Assembly (NCBI GenBank): GCA_902784165.1
Contig: CACZTL010000068.1
Location: 1 to 33,568 of the forward strand
DNA from: an uncultured Lachnospiraceae bacterium
GTDB taxonomy: Bacteria; Bacillota; Clostridia; Lachnospirales; Lachnospiraceae
Reading direction: 5' to 3'
Length of the DNA stretch: 33,568 nt
The notes beneath the pieces are model-generated. The model was not told the DNA's origin. It ran no database searches and saw only the letters and a program-made list of their open reading frames with translations. The first letter of the stretch is position 1. The number at the start of each line of letters is the position of its first letter. Below, one piece after another: positions 9,156 to 17,457 of the stretch. The translations under genes were made by a program, and so were the position numbers.

Positions 9156-9213
9156 TGTGTCGGTGGCAGGGGGGATGGTTCCGTGTTAATGGTGACAGTC
9201 CCCGTTGATACAT
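9155..9213. repeat. Decayed palindromic repeat between convergent genes
   Basis: Recognisable ends GTGTGTC and GTTGATACAT, with a GACAGTCCCCG core half, but many substitutions. It fills the gap between the stop of the PHP gene and the stop of the 104-aa gene and touches both. Confidence 0.65.
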
Positions 9214-9527
9214 TATATGTAATTCAACAATGACATCGGTTGCGAAAATTCTTCTTCTCTTTTCGAATAAATATCTTCCAGCCACTCTGCAGTTTTTTTT
9301 ATGCCTTCGTCCGAAAGAGAAAAACTCTCGCTTATTTTGAGTTCATCACCCGTCTTCCCAAATATGAAGGGTCCCGGCCATGCATACACTGAAAGCCTTT
9401 CGTCTTCATCAAGGGCTTCTTTTTTTACCATGTAACGCATGGAATTAATATTTCCCGTAAATACACCCCCCGCTTTAAAAAATGAGAGAGGCATCAGATT
9501 TATCTTTAATTCTTCTTTCTTTTCCAT
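9213..9527 (-). CDS. Unknown protein, 104 aa
   Basis: Not recognised. The product is soluble and charged, with no signal peptide or membrane segment. A middle part rich in strand-like residues (SVYAWPGPFIFGKTGD) is followed by a likely helix (SDEGIKKTAEWLEDIYSKREEEF). The start ATG has a modest AAGGAT site. It lies downstream of metY on the same strand, separated by a decayed repeat, and faces the PHP gene tail to tail. Its frame is closed by normal start and stop signals and has coding-like composition, so it is probably real. Confidence 0.7.
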   Translation of the reverse strand: MEKKEELKINLMPLSFFKAGGVFTGNINSMRYMVKKEALDEDERLSVYAWPGPFIFGKTGDELKISESFSLSDEGIKKTAEWLEDIYSKREEEFSQPMSLLNYI

Positions 9528-9548
9528 TTGTATTCAATCCTTACTAAA

Positions 9549-9571
9549 GTGGTCAACGGGGCCGTTCACAC
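9549..9571. repeat. Shortened, decayed palindromic repeat after metY
   Basis: Resembles the short form with internal deletions (GGTCAACGGGG, CCGTTCACAC). It begins 9 nt after the metY stop codon. Assigned by position and partial identity only. Confidence 0.45.
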
Positions 9572-9580
9572 AGTTGTTAT

Positions 9581-10882
9581 CTACGCTACTACCCTAAAAG
9601 CTTCGTCCAGATCATAAATAATATCGTCAACATTTTCAATACCGATCGAGAGTCGTATGGTGTTCGGATGAAGTCCCTGCTGCAAAAGCTCTTCCTCATT
9701 CAGCTCAGAGTGCGTGGTAGAGGCAGGATGTATCACAAGAGATTTGGCATCGGCCACATTGGCAAGAAGTGAGAAAAGCTGCAGATTATCTATAAAATCC
9801 TTTGCTTTCTGCTCATCTCCCTTTATCTCAAATGTAAAGATCGATCCGCCTCCGTTCGGAAAGTACTTTTTATAAAGCTCCTGCTGCACGGGATCTTCCG
9901 TTACGGACGGGTGATGAACCGCCTCCACCTGCGGGTGTTCATTTAAATATTTTACCACTTTAAGCGCATTTTCCGTATGACGCTCAACCCTTAAAGAAAG
10001 CGTCTCTAAGCTCTGTAAGAATATAAATGCGCTCACGGGAGATATAGCAGCTCCCGTGTCGCGAAGGAGTATCGCGCGTATCCGCGTCACAAATGCCTCA
10101 GCGCCCACCGCATCGTAAAACGATACCCCGTGATAGCTCTCATCAGGCTCGGAAAGCTGAGGGAATTTACCGGAGGCCTTCCAGTCAAACTTACCGCCCT
10201 CAATTATGACACCGCCTATCGTAGTTCCGTGCCCTCCGATAAACTTAGTTGCCGAATGAACAACTATATCGGCGCCGTACTCTATCGGTCTTACAAGGTA
10301 AGGCGTTGCAAATGTTGAATCAACCACCAGCGGTATGTGATGCGCATGAGCGATTTTTGCTACAGACTCTATATCCGTCACATCTGAGTGCGGATTTCCG
10401 AGGGTTTCGACAAAAATCGCCTTTGTATTTTCCTTTATTGCTGCGTCAAAATCTGCGGGATTTCCGGGATCGACAAATGTGGTCTCTATTCCGTATGACA
10501 CAAGCGTATGAGCCAGCAGATTATATGTTCCTCCGTAAATGTTTCGCGCCGCCACTATATGATCCCCGGCAAATGCCAGATTCTGGATAGTGTAGCTTAT
10601 GGCCGCCGCTCCCGACGCTACCGCAAGCGCTGCCGAACCGCCCTCTAAGGCTGCGATCCTCTCCTCAAATACCGCCTGCGTGGGATTTGTAAGCCTGCCG
10701 TAGATATAGCCGGCATCTTTAAGAGCAAATCTGTCCGCTGCATGCTGCGCATTATTAAAGACATATGATGACGTCTGATATATCGGTACGGCTCTTGCCC
10801 CTGTTACGGGATCAGCCGCCTCCTGACCTACATGTATCTGCCTTGTTTCAAAATGTAATTTTCTTTCTTTAAGTGTAGACAT
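9581..10882 (-). CDS. metY: O-acetylhomoserine sulfhydrylase (Cys/Met-metabolism PLP enzyme)
   Basis: Forms homocysteine from O-acetylhomoserine and sulfide (direct sulfhydrylation). At 433 aa it has the length of MetY/Cys3-type enzymes, longer than MetB or MetC (about 380-400). The PLP lysine is K213 in VVHSATKFIGGHGT. YGRLTNPTQ, the VVDST aspartate loop and GNPHSDV are also present. The ATG has GGGAGG 8 nt upstream. That ribosome site can pair with a complementary stretch in the leader (see 10891-10953). It pairs functionally with metA, one gene further upstream in the direction of transcription. Confidence 0.94.
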   Translation of the reverse strand: MSTLKERKLHFETRQIHVGQEAADPVTGARAVPIYQTSSYVFNNAQHAADRFALKDAGYIYGRLTNPTQAVFEERIAALEGGSAALAVASGAAAISYTIQNLAFAGDHIVAARNIYGGTYNLLAHTLVSYGIETTFVDPGNPADFDAAIKENTKAIFVETLGNPHSDVTDIESVAKIAHAHHIPLVVDSTFATPYLVRPIEYGADIVVHSATKFIGGHGTTIGGVIIEGGKFDWKASGKFPQLSEPDESYHGVSFYDAVGAEAFVTRIRAILLRDTGAAISPVSAFIFLQSLETLSLRVERHTENALKVVKYLNEHPQVEAVHHPSVTEDPVQQELYKKYFPNGGGSIFTFEIKGDEQKAKDFIDNLQLFSLLANVADAKSLVIHPASTTHSELNEEELLQQGLHPNTIRLSIGIENVDDIIYDLDEAFRVVA

Positions 10883-10890
10883 AATAAAAA

Positions 10891-10953
10891 CCTCCCTGTC
10901 TGTGCTGTATATGTTATCGTGTTCGATGGGATAACTTTAACACATCAGGGAGG
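10891..10953 (-). promoter_or_regulatory. Leader hairpin that can hide the metY ribosome site
   Basis: In the metY mRNA the sequence CCTCCCTG (10946-10953) is a perfect 8-bp complement of CAGGGAGG (10891-10898), which contains the ribosome site. After a small internal loop, four further pairs (TGTG/CACA) extend the stem. Folding would sequester the Shine-Dalgarno. No S-box or T-box consensus was seen, so the controlling signal, if any, is unknown. Confidence 0.45.
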
Positions 10954-10989
10954 ATAGCGATAATTCTTATAATCTATTTTTCGTCATAA

Positions 10990-11003
10990 GGTATAACTAT
11001 ACC
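10990..11003. promoter_or_regulatory. Palindrome upstream of metY, candidate operator
   Basis: GGTATAACTATACC is a 6-bp inverted repeat with a 2-bp centre. It covers the place where the -35 box would be for a TATAAG -10 at 10966-10971; no TTGACA-like -35 is visible there. This fits a regulator-dependent promoter but is only inference. Confidence 0.35.
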
Positions 11004-11018
11004 CTGACTCATGCACGC

Positions 11019-11034
11019 GACATATATGTATGTC
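11019..11034. promoter_or_regulatory. Second palindrome upstream of metY
   Basis: GACATATATGTATGTC has 6-bp complementary arms around TATG. It lies 15 bp beyond the first palindrome and could be part of the same control region. Confidence 0.25.
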
Positions 11035-11049
11035 ATATGGTGTCAAAGG

Positions 11050-11081
11050 GTGTGTCAGTAGAACCGTCCCCTCTGACACAC
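11050..11081. repeat. Palindromic repeat, GGTTCT core type
   Basis: The ends GTGTGTCA and TGACACAC enclose the second core type (minus strand GGGACGGTTCTACTGACAC). It begins 6 nt after the stop of the 185-aa gene. A further fragment, GGTGTCAAAGGG, precedes it at 11039-11050. Confidence 0.85.
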
Positions 11082-11087
11082 TATATA

Positions 11088-11645
11088 TCATTCATTAGGA
11101 TGTATCTTACCTTCTACAGTCTGAAAACGTCCCATGTACTCATTAAGATTATCGTATGTTATATCCTCCAACTTATAAGGCGTACCGTCGCTAAGCTTCA
11201 GATACTCGCTTGTTCCGTCCAAAAGATCATTTAAGAACTTATCATACGCCTCAAGCTGCTCGTTTGTCTCTGCAAACTCGATCCAGTCAACAGCGTGGAA
11301 AAGCTCACCCTCTGTGACGTCGATCTCCACATATATCTTACCGCCCTCAAGGATCATCATCCTTCCCATAAGGGGTGAAACGTCATTAAGTGCCACCTTA
11401 AAAAGCGGATAATCGCTTACGATGGATATCTTAGGAATCTTAGTGGTATCCTTAGCTGCCCTTCTGTAAATGGTATTAAGTGTCTTCATAAGAGAACCGA
11501 GCACGATTATCTCACCGGGGTTAAGTGTCTTTTTGGTGAGATTCTCAACCAGCTCATAAGCCGTACCCTCGGGCCAGCCGTTAGTAATGAAGAAATTTAC
11601 TGCTTTCATTTTTTCGTTGTCGTAACCTAAAGGATTCATTGCCAT
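11088..11645 (-). CDS. Unknown protein, 185 aa, downstream of metA
   Basis: Not recognised. A soluble, acidic protein without signal peptide or membrane helix. It opens MAMNPLGYDNEKMKAVNFF and contains a probable helix with GEIIVLGSLMKTLNTIYRRA. A beta-rich middle follows (KIPKISIVSDYPLFKVAL ... GGKIYVEIDVTEGELF), then an acidic C-terminal part. AGAGGT lies 8 nt before the ATG. The gap to metA upstream is 48 nt with no promoter or terminator seen, so it is probably co-transcribed with metA. No link to methionine metabolism can be shown from the sequence. Confidence 0.75.
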   Translation of the reverse strand: MAMNPLGYDNEKMKAVNFFITNGWPEGTAYELVENLTKKTLNPGEIIVLGSLMKTLNTIYRRAAKDTTKIPKISIVSDYPLFKVALNDVSPLMGRMMILEGGKIYVEIDVTEGELFHAVDWIEFAETNEQLEAYDKFLNDLLDGTSEYLKLSDGTPYKLEDITYDNLNEYMGRFQTVEGKIHPNE

Positions 11646-11693
11646 TTTTATCTACCTCTCTTTTCTATGATTTTTCTATGATAATTGTGTTCT

Positions 11694-12599
11694 TTACAAA
11701 ACATAAGGTGTCACCTGGTATACGTAATAATTTAACCAATTGGTATACAAGGCGTTTGCATGAGACCTCCACTGCATACGCGGACGTTTTGACGGATCAT
11801 TGTTAGGATAATAGTGAACCGGTATATCCGGATTTATACCCTTTGCAATATCTCTCTTGTATTCGGAATCCAGCGTATATCTGTCATACTCAGGATGTCC
11901 CATGACAAATACATTTTTCCCGTTCTCGGCACTGACTATATAAATGCCGGCTTCCTTGGAATCAGCAAGTATCTTAAACTTATCATTTGTTATTATGTCG
12001 CGCCTGCACGCCTCTGAATATCTGGAGTGCGGAGCATAAAACATATCATCAAAACCTCTTACCAGCGGATCCTTGCGGTGTATCACATGATGAAGATATA
12101 CGCCTGAGAGCTTTTCCTCAAGAAAAACCTTCCTTACTCCGTAATGATAATACATCCCTGCCTGCGCAGCCCAGCAAATATAAAGAGTACTTGTCACATG
12201 CTCCTTCGCCCAGTCCATGACCTTCGTAAGCTCTTCCCAGTAAGTCACATCCTCAAATGCTATCTTTTCAAGCGGCGCACCCGTAATGATCATGCCGTCA
12301 AACTTTTTGTCTTTAATATCCGGATACTTGACGTAAAACTTCTCAAGATGTGAAGCCGAAGTATTTTTAGAAACATGTGTCTCCATCTGCAGAAATGAAA
12401 CATTAATCTGCAGGGGGGTGTTTGAAAGGGAGCGCAGCAGGTCAAGCTCTGTCAGCTCCTTGAGGGGCATGAGGTTCACGATAACGATCTCAAGAGGCCG
12501 CACATCCTGGGAAAGCGCACGCTTCTCGTCCATGACGAAGATATTTTCTGATTCTAATTTTGAATAAGCCGGAAGCTCTCGCTGTATCTTTATCGGCAT
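11694..12599 (-). CDS. metAA: Homoserine O-acetyltransferase, MetA family
   Basis: Activates homoserine for methionine synthesis. The 301 aa align without gaps to the key positions of MetA. These are the acyl-enzyme cysteine C142 (YICWAAQAGM) and the H235/E237 pair in VMGHPEYD. Residue 111 is Glu (TGAPLEKIAFEDV). In this family Glu111 is associated with acetyl-CoA use and Gly with succinyl-CoA. The product is therefore predicted to be O-acetylhomoserine, the substrate of the nearby MetY. AGGAGG precedes the ATG. The gap upstream to ligA contains a full-length palindromic repeat. Confidence 0.94.
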   Translation of the reverse strand: MPIKIQRELPAYSKLESENIFVMDEKRALSQDVRPLEIVIVNLMPLKELTELDLLRSLSNTPLQINVSFLQMETHVSKNTSASHLEKFYVKYPDIKDKKFDGMIITGAPLEKIAFEDVTYWEELTKVMDWAKEHVTSTLYICWAAQAGMYYHYGVRKVFLEEKLSGVYLHHVIHRKDPLVRGFDDMFYAPHSRYSEACRRDIITNDKFKILADSKEAGIYIVSAENGKNVFVMGHPEYDRYTLDSEYKRDIAKGINPDIPVHYYPNNDPSKRPRMQWRSHANALYTNWLNYYVYQVTPYVL

Positions 12600-12629
12600 A
12601 ACCTTTGCCCCTCCTTATTATTTTGCCCG

Positions 12630-12697
12630 GTGTGTCAGATGGGGACAGTCCCTTTGTGTCAGTCCTGACACAAAGGGACTGTCCCCATCTGACACAC
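12630..12697. repeat. Full-length palindromic repeat, perfect 32-bp arms
   Basis: Arms at 12630-12661 and 12666-12697 are exact reverse complements around the loop GTCC. Each arm contains a smaller palindrome, GGGACAGTCCC, so the structure is nested. It begins 9 nt after the ligA stop. This is the reference copy for the long form. Confidence 0.95.
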
Positions 12698-12706
12698 TTT
12701 GCTATT

Positions 12707-14674
12707 TTACATCAATTCGGCCCTTATTACAAGCTTACTAAACTCATCTTCCGTGATAATTTCCACGCCAAGCTCCTTAGCTTTCTTATTTTTCGATGAT
12801 GTACTTTGCGCATCATTATTTATAAGATAAGAAGTATTCTTTGAGACAGAACCGCTGACCTTCCCGCCGAGACTCTCAATATACTCCTTAAGCACGCTTC
12901 TGCTCTCATACCCGTTTAACGAACCAGTAATAACAAATACTTTGCCCGACAGCAAGCCGTCTTTCGTTATGACTGACTTTTCTATATCAAGGATTTCAAC
13001 AAGCTTTAAAAACTCATCCCTGTTTACGGGATCGTCAAAATAAGCAACAAAATCGCGCGCCAGCACCTCTCCCACGCCGTCAATCTCAAGCAGCTCCTCT
13101 ACACTGGCAGAAAGGATCTTTTCGGGAGTGTCAAATACATCGGCTGCCAGCTTGCAATTTGCTAAGCCAAATCCCGGAATCCCGAGTCCGTATAGCAGCC
13201 TGTGCAGCTGCGTGTGGCGCGAGGTCTCTATCGCTCGCATAAGATTATCGCAGGATTTTTTACCGAAGCCCTCCATCTGCGATATCTCATCCTTAAACTC
13301 TACGAGAGAGTAAAGATCATGCAAATGCTGCAAAAATCTTTTGTTTATAAATTTTTCCAAAGTCGCCTCCGAAAGACCTTCTATGTTTAGCGCATCTCTC
13401 GATACAAAATGCACAAAGCTTTTTATGTGCTTTGCCGGACACGTCTTGCTTATGCAGTAAAGTGTTTCGACATCATTATCGTTTTTAAGCAAAAGCTCTC
13501 CGCCGCAAACCGGACATACCGAAGGAAGTAAGAAGCTGCCCGATTTCGTATGATTTTCGGCTATCTGCGGTATGATCATATTTGCCTTAAAAACTGAAAT
13601 CTTATCGCCCGGACCGAGTTTAAGATCCTTTATATAGCTCACATTATGCAGGCTTGCGCGGCTTACCTCAGTACCTTCAAGCTCTACCGTATCAAACACG
13701 GCTATCGGATTTATAAGCCCCGTGCGCGACGCACTCCACTCAATACTCTTAAGCGTAGTCTCTGCCGTTTCATCCTTCCACTTAAAGGCTATGGCGCTTC
13801 GCGGAAACTTCGCGGTTCGTCCCAGAGACTCTCCGTATTTTATATCATCATATTCAAGGACAAGACCGTCCGAAGGGAAGTCATTTTCGCGTACCTTCTC
13901 CTCGAGCATACCAACTGTCTCAACAACATCCCCTGCCGTAACCTCGAAAAATTCCACGATATCAAAACCGAGGCTCTTTAGCCAGAGCTGTTCGTTTTTT
14001 CGTGAATTATCAAAATCCTTATCAGGAGCGCTTACCACTCCGAAGGCATAAAAACGAACACTCCGTTCCTTAGTTATACGGCTGTCTAACTGCCTTACCG
14101 AACCCGAGCAAAGATTCCTGGGGTTTTTATATTTTGCGTCAAACTCGGGGATTGCTTCATTTATCCGCTCAAAATCAGAATAGCGTATGACGGCTTCTCC
14201 TCTTATCGTAAGATCCCCTGAAAATGTAATCGACAGCGGTATGTTTTTAAAAACCCGGGCATTTTGCGTGACGATCTCTCCGATCTCTCCGTTGCCGCGT
14301 GTTACCGCTTTAAATAGACTGCCGTCCTTATATGTAAGGACTATGGTGAGTCCGTCCATTTTCCAGGAAAGAAGCCCCTTCTTATCACCCAGGAAATCTG
14401 CCAGCTCACCGCGCTCCTTGGTTTTTGAAAGCGAAAGCATAGGACTTTCATGTCGCTCTTTGGGCAGCTCGCTCAGTACCTCATAGCCGACGCTTGCCGT
14501 AGGACTGTATGACATATGTATGCCGGTCTCATCTTCAAGAGCTTCAAGCTCGTCATAAAGCGCGTCGTATTCGTAATTCGACATGATCTCGGCACCGTCG
14601 ACGTAATAGGCCTTCGCGGCAGCGTTAAGGGTTTTTATAAGTTCTTGTATTCTTTTAAGCTTTTCTTCAGACAT
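12707..14674 (-). CDS. ligA: NAD-dependent DNA ligase
   Basis: Seals nicks in DNA using NAD+. At 655 aa it has the usual domain order. An N-terminal Ia region comes first, then the adenylation domain with K105 in SWKMDG, then the OB fold. The zinc finger has C387, C390, C407 and C412 (CPVCGG ... CISKTCP). Helix-hairpin-helix repeats follow (GIPGFG, IDGVGEVLA), and the C-terminal BRCT domain runs from about 575 to 655 (SGKVFVITGSLNGYESR). Some motifs differ from the common form, for example SPMLSLSKTKE instead of HPMLSLDN. It may belong to a divergent LigA branch, and a second ligase elsewhere is possible. The start has AAGGAG about 6 nt upstream. Confidence 0.93.
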   Translation of the reverse strand: MSEEKLKRIQELIKTLNAAAKAYYVDGAEIMSNYEYDALYDELEALEDETGIHMSYSPTASVGYEVLSELPKERHESPMLSLSKTKERGELADFLGDKKGLLSWKMDGLTIVLTYKDGSLFKAVTRGNGEIGEIVTQNARVFKNIPLSITFSGDLTIRGEAVIRYSDFERINEAIPEFDAKYKNPRNLCSGSVRQLDSRITKERSVRFYAFGVVSAPDKDFDNSRKNEQLWLKSLGFDIVEFFEVTAGDVVETVGMLEEKVRENDFPSDGLVLEYDDIKYGESLGRTAKFPRSAIAFKWKDETAETTLKSIEWSASRTGLINPIAVFDTVELEGTEVSRASLHNVSYIKDLKLGPGDKISVFKANMIIPQIAENHTKSGSFLLPSVCPVCGGELLLKNDNDVETLYCISKTCPAKHIKSFVHFVSRDALNIEGLSEATLEKFINKRFLQHLHDLYSLVEFKDEISQMEGFGKKSCDNLMRAIETSRHTQLHRLLYGLGIPGFGLANCKLAADVFDTPEKILSASVEELLEIDGVGEVLARDFVAYFDDPVNRDEFLKLVEILDIEKSVITKDGLLSGKVFVITGSLNGYESRSVLKEYIESLGGKVSGSVSKNTSYLINNDAQSTSSKNKKAKELGVEIITEDEFSKLVIRAELM

Positions 14675-14704
14675 ATCATCTCCTTGATGCTTTGTAATAA
14701 ATAA

Positions 14705-14723
14705 GTGTGTCAGGTGGGGACAG
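14705..14723. repeat. Half copy of the palindromic repeat after rluF
   Basis: GTGTGTCAGGTGGGGACAG without its complementary arm. It ends 2 nt from the stop codon of the pseudouridine synthase gene. Confidence 0.75.
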
Positions 14724-14725
14724 AC

Positions 14726-15487
14726 TTATTTATCACCAAGTCTTCGTTTCAACTCACCGTACTCCTCTCCATCTATATATCTGTACTTCCCCTCAGGAAG
14801 ACTCCCAAGCAGCACATTCATGATCCGAACACGTTTCAGCGAAACGACCCTTGCGCCGCAAGCCTCGCACATCCGCCTTATCTGGCGGTTCAGCCCCTGG
14901 ATAAGGATTATACGAAAAACCCTCGTATCATAGCTTCCGTCCTTGGTCGGATTAAGCTTTTTTTTAGTATCCTTTTCATCACAAGCCCACACCTTACAGA
15001 CAGCGGTAGTCCTGTCAAGCTCTTCAAGGTATAAGCCCCCTCTCATGCGCCTCAGGAACTCTTCCGTAACAGGCTTATTAATCTTAACCACATATTCCTT
15101 TTCATGCCTGCCCGAAGCCTTGGTAAGCTCATTCATAAGCGCGCCTTCATTTGTCAGAAATATCAGCCCTGTTGAGTCCTTATCAAGACGACCGACCGGG
15201 TATATACGTTTATCCAGCCCAACAGCGCTGACGATATCATTCTTACCGTATCTGTCAGTCGTCGTGCATACTATACCTGCCGGCTTATTATACGCGATAA
15301 GGATTTTTTGAGTCTCTCTTTTTACAGGTCTTCCGTCTATGCAAATGTCGGCATTCTCATCGACCTTCTGACCGGTTGCCACCGCATGACCTCCGACGCT
15401 AACCCGTCCCGCATCAGTCATCCTGTCTGCCTCCCTTCTGGAGCAGATACCCATAGAGCTTAATAATTTATTTATCCTTATTTCCAT
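14726..15487 (-). CDS. rluF: rRNA/tRNA pseudouridine synthase, RluF-like
   Basis: Converts specific uridines in RNA to pseudouridine. The 253 aa begin with an S4 RNA-binding domain (INKLLSSMGICSRREAD ... GRVSVGG, 1-45). The RsuA/RluB/E/F catalytic domain follows, with the nucleophile D102 in GRLDKDSTGLIFLTN. The pattern DKDS, HEKEYVVKI and QGLNRQIRRMCEACG is closest to RluF, which modifies U2604 of 23S rRNA in E. coli. The exact target here is not proven. A lysine-rich insertion (DEKDTKKKLNPTKDG) is slightly unusual. It precedes ligA in the direction of transcription. Confidence 0.88.
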   Translation of the reverse strand: MEIRINKLLSSMGICSRREADRMTDAGRVSVGGHAVATGQKVDENADICIDGRPVKRETQKILIAYNKPAGIVCTTTDRYGKNDIVSAVGLDKRIYPVGRLDKDSTGLIFLTNEGALMNELTKASGRHEKEYVVKINKPVTEEFLRRMRGGLYLEELDRTTAVCKVWACDEKDTKKKLNPTKDGSYDTRVFRIILIQGLNRQIRRMCEACGARVVSLKRVRIMNVLLGSLPEGKYRYIDGEEYGELKRRLGDK

Positions 15488-15506
15488 AAGCTACCTTTTT
15501 ATCATA

Positions 15507-15530
15507 TCACTATTTAGCGTTCAAACATAA
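15507..15530 (+). repeat. Partial outer flank before the repeat at 15531
   Basis: Contains CTATTTAGCG, then a diverged stretch directly joined to GTGTGTCA. It is a weaker match to the flank at 24593-24619, identical mainly in TATTTAGCG. Confidence 0.45.
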
Positions 15531-15598
15531 GTGTGTCAGATGGGGGCAGTCCCTTTGTGTCAAGACTGACACAAAGGGACTGTCCCCATCTGACACAC
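15531..15598. repeat. Full-length palindromic repeat before tRNA-Arg
   Basis: Arms 15531-15562 and 15567-15598 with loop AGAC; one mismatch (GGGGGCAG against GGGGACAG). It lies between the divergent starts of rluF and the tRNA, so it is one of the few copies not next to a stop codon. Confidence 0.93.
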
Positions 15599-15667
15599 TT
15601 AAATAATATCATACGACACGCCCGGATAAATTGTACTTGCGTTATCATTCGTTTTAATGTAACATAC

Positions 15668-15700
15668 AAAAATGAGCTGTGCAACCAATCACAGCTCATT
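15668..15700 (-). terminator. Probable terminator of the rho transcript
   Basis: An 11-bp perfect stem (AATGAGCTGTG / CACAGCTCATT, 8-nt loop) is followed on the minus strand by five T residues. It lies 95 nt past the rho stop, beyond the antisense of the tRNA. It might instead act in the tRNA promoter region on the plus strand. Confidence 0.65.
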
Positions 15701-15711
15701 CATACATCTGT

Positions 15712-15784
15712 GTGCATGTGGCTCAGTGGATAGAGCGTTCGCCTCCGGAGCGAAAGGTCGTGGGTTCGACTCCCACCATGCACG
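15712..15784 (+). tRNA. tRNA-Arg, anticodon CCG
   Basis: The cloverleaf is complete. The acceptor stem is GTGCATG/CATGCAC, and the D arm is GCTC..GAGC (15721-15736). The anticodon stem TTCGC/GCGAA holds the loop CTCCGGA, so the anticodon is CCG and reads CGG. The T arm is GTGGG/CCCAC with loop TTCGACT, and the discriminator base is G. CCA is not encoded. A run of seven T residues follows directly and may end transcription. The gene points toward rho (tail to tail) and has a full-length repeat upstream. Confidence 0.96.
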
Positions 15785-15794
15785 TTTTTTTATG

Positions 15795-17345
15795 TCATAC
15801 AAAATTCTTTTTACAAATAATCTCAGACAGCTCCTGATTGCTTTTCGTTTTATAAAACAGATCTATGATTCTTTCGGCCACCTCGTCATTTCTCATGCTC
15901 CCGAGCGCCTTGTGCATAATATCCATGGCCTTTAGTTCCTTAGGATTAAGCAAAAGATCATCTCTTCTCGTACCGGACTTAGCAAGATCGATAGCAGGGA
16001 ATATCCTCTTTTCGGAAAGCTTTCTGTCAAGGATCAGCTCCATGTTACCGGTTCCCTTAAACTCCTCGAAAACAACATCATCCATCTTACTTCCCGTATC
16101 CACAAGAGCCGTAGCGAGGATAGTAAGACTTCCGCCCTCGCGCATGTTTCTTGCAGCTCCGAAAAATCTCTTCGGCATATAAAGCGCTGCCGGATCAAGA
16201 CCACCCGAAAGTGTTCTTCCGCTTGGCTGTATGATGAGATTATATGCTCTTGCAAGCCTTGTTATACTGTCGAGAAGAATAATCACATCCTGTCCCATCT
16301 CGACGCGGCGCTTTGCGTGTTCCACAACCATCTCGGAAACCTTTTTGTGATGCTCGGGCTGCTCGTCAAATGTGGAATAAATAACATCCACATTATCGCC
16401 GATAATGGATTCCTTGATATCGGTAACCTCCTCAGGACGCTCATCAATAAGAAGGATGATGATATGCATCTTAGGATAATTTAACGTAATGGCATTGGCC
16501 ACAGACTTAAGAAGTGTAGTCTTTCCGGCCTTAGGCTGGGAAACGATCATACCTCGCTGACCCTTACCTATAGGGGAAACCATATCCACTATCCTGTTTG
16601 CGAGAGGGCCTCCGTCTCTTTCAAGACGAATCCTCTCGTCGGGATAAACGGGAGTAAGATTCTCAAACTTCGGTCTGTCGAGCGCCTCGGACGGATCCCT
16701 GCCATTTACCCTGACAAGATATATAAGCGCCATGAACTTATCCTCAGGGCGGTTCCTCTTCTTAAGGCCCTCTATAACGTCTCCGTTTCTTAAGTTATAC
16801 TTTTTTATAAAAACATTCTGAACATATACGTCCTCTTCACCCGTGAGGAAATTATCACTACGGATAAATCCGAACCCGTCAGGCATAACCTCCATTATAC
16901 CCTTTGCATAGTTTTCGGTATCAGTAGGATCTATCTTCGGATTACTTCTTGCGATCTCTTCAATACGGGCCTCTGCCGCTGCATTCTCCGCCTCACGACG
17001 CTCACGCCTTAAAGCCTCCTTTTCTTCTTTAGTCAGCTCTCTTTCCGGCTCGGTCGCAAAAGTAAAGGACTCTTCTTGTTTTTTATCCTGTGCATTATCC
17101 TGTGCATTTTCCTTTACAGGCTCCTCTTCCTTTTCTTCAGATGAAGAATTTGTTTTCTTCCTGCTTTCCGGCTTATACTTCTTTGCCTCCTGCTCCTTTG
17201 CCTTTTCAGCCTGCTGCTGAGCCTGCGCCTGCTGCACTATAAATGCTATCAGCTCGTCCTTTTTTAATCCCGTAAAGCCCTTCAGACCATTTTCCTTGGC
17301 AAATGCCTGAAGCTCTTTAACCGACATCTTTGTAAAATCAGTCAT
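15795..17345 (-). CDS. rho: Transcription termination factor Rho
   Basis: Hexameric RNA-dependent ATPase that ends transcription. The 516 aa start with the Rho-N domain ([20 protein letters not shown], 7-40). A charged, low-complexity insertion follows (about 45-130, rich in K, E, Q and N, with repeated AQDNAQDK). Next come the cold-shock RNA-binding domain ([17 protein letters not shown]) and the ATPase core, with Walker [12 protein letters not shown], Walker [12 protein letters not shown] and Q-loop/R-loop [16 protein letters not shown]. coli Rho is 419 aa; the extra length is the insertion, as in several Firmicutes and Actinobacteria. AGGAG precedes the ATG. The promoter at 17576-17604 gives a leader of over 200 nt. 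Confidence 0.97.
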   Translation of the reverse strand: MTDFTKMSVKELQAFAKENGLKGFTGLKKDELIAFIVQQAQAQQQAEKAKEQEAKKYKPESRKKTNSSSEEKEEEPVKENAQDNAQDKKQEESFTFATEPERELTKEEKEALRRERREAENAAAEARIEEIARSNPKIDPTDTENYAKGIMEVMPDGFGFIRSDNFLTGEEDVYVQNVFIKKYNLRNGDVIEGLKKRNRPEDKFMALIYLVRVNGRDPSEALDRPKFENLTPVYPDERIRLERDGGPLANRIVDMVSPIGKGQRGMIVSQPKAGKTTLLKSVANAITLNYPKMHIIILLIDERPEEVTDIKESIIGDNVDVIYSTFDEQPEHHKKVSEMVVEHAKRRVEMGQDVIILLDSITRLARAYNLIIQPSGRTLSGGLDPAALYMPKRFFGAARNMREGGSLTILATALVDTGSKMDDVVFEEFKGTGNMELILDRKLSEKRIFPAIDLAKSGTRRDDLLLNPKELKAMDIMHKALGSMRNDEVAERIIDLFYKTKSNQELSEIICKKNFV

Positions 17346-17420
17346 CGTTTACTCCTGTTTATATTAAAATACTATCTGATCAAATATTTCCTATGGCATT
17401 CAAAACATTTTTATATATCC

Positions 17421-17457
17421 GGCTCCCGAGGGCATCAGCTGCAGCGTCGGGAGCTTG
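17421..17457 (-). other. GC-rich hairpin in the rho leader
   Basis: The stem GCTCCCGA/TCGGGAGC (8 bp, 17-nt loop) lies in the middle of the roughly 220-nt untranslated leader of rho. No T tract follows, so it is not an intrinsic terminator. Rho in other bacteria is known to control its own leader; whether this hairpin takes part is inference. Confidence 0.5.

Noticed and set aside
10883-11087. SAM (S-box) or T-box riboswitch before metY.
   Set aside because: None of the conserved S-box or T-box sequence blocks was seen in either strand of this gap.
15514-15699. Short open frames across the repeats (for example at 15514, 20427, 3418, 12605, 25201) as small genes.
   Set aside because: The long arms are open in several frames by their composition. 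These frames have no ribosome sites, and similar peptides simply reflect the repeat.
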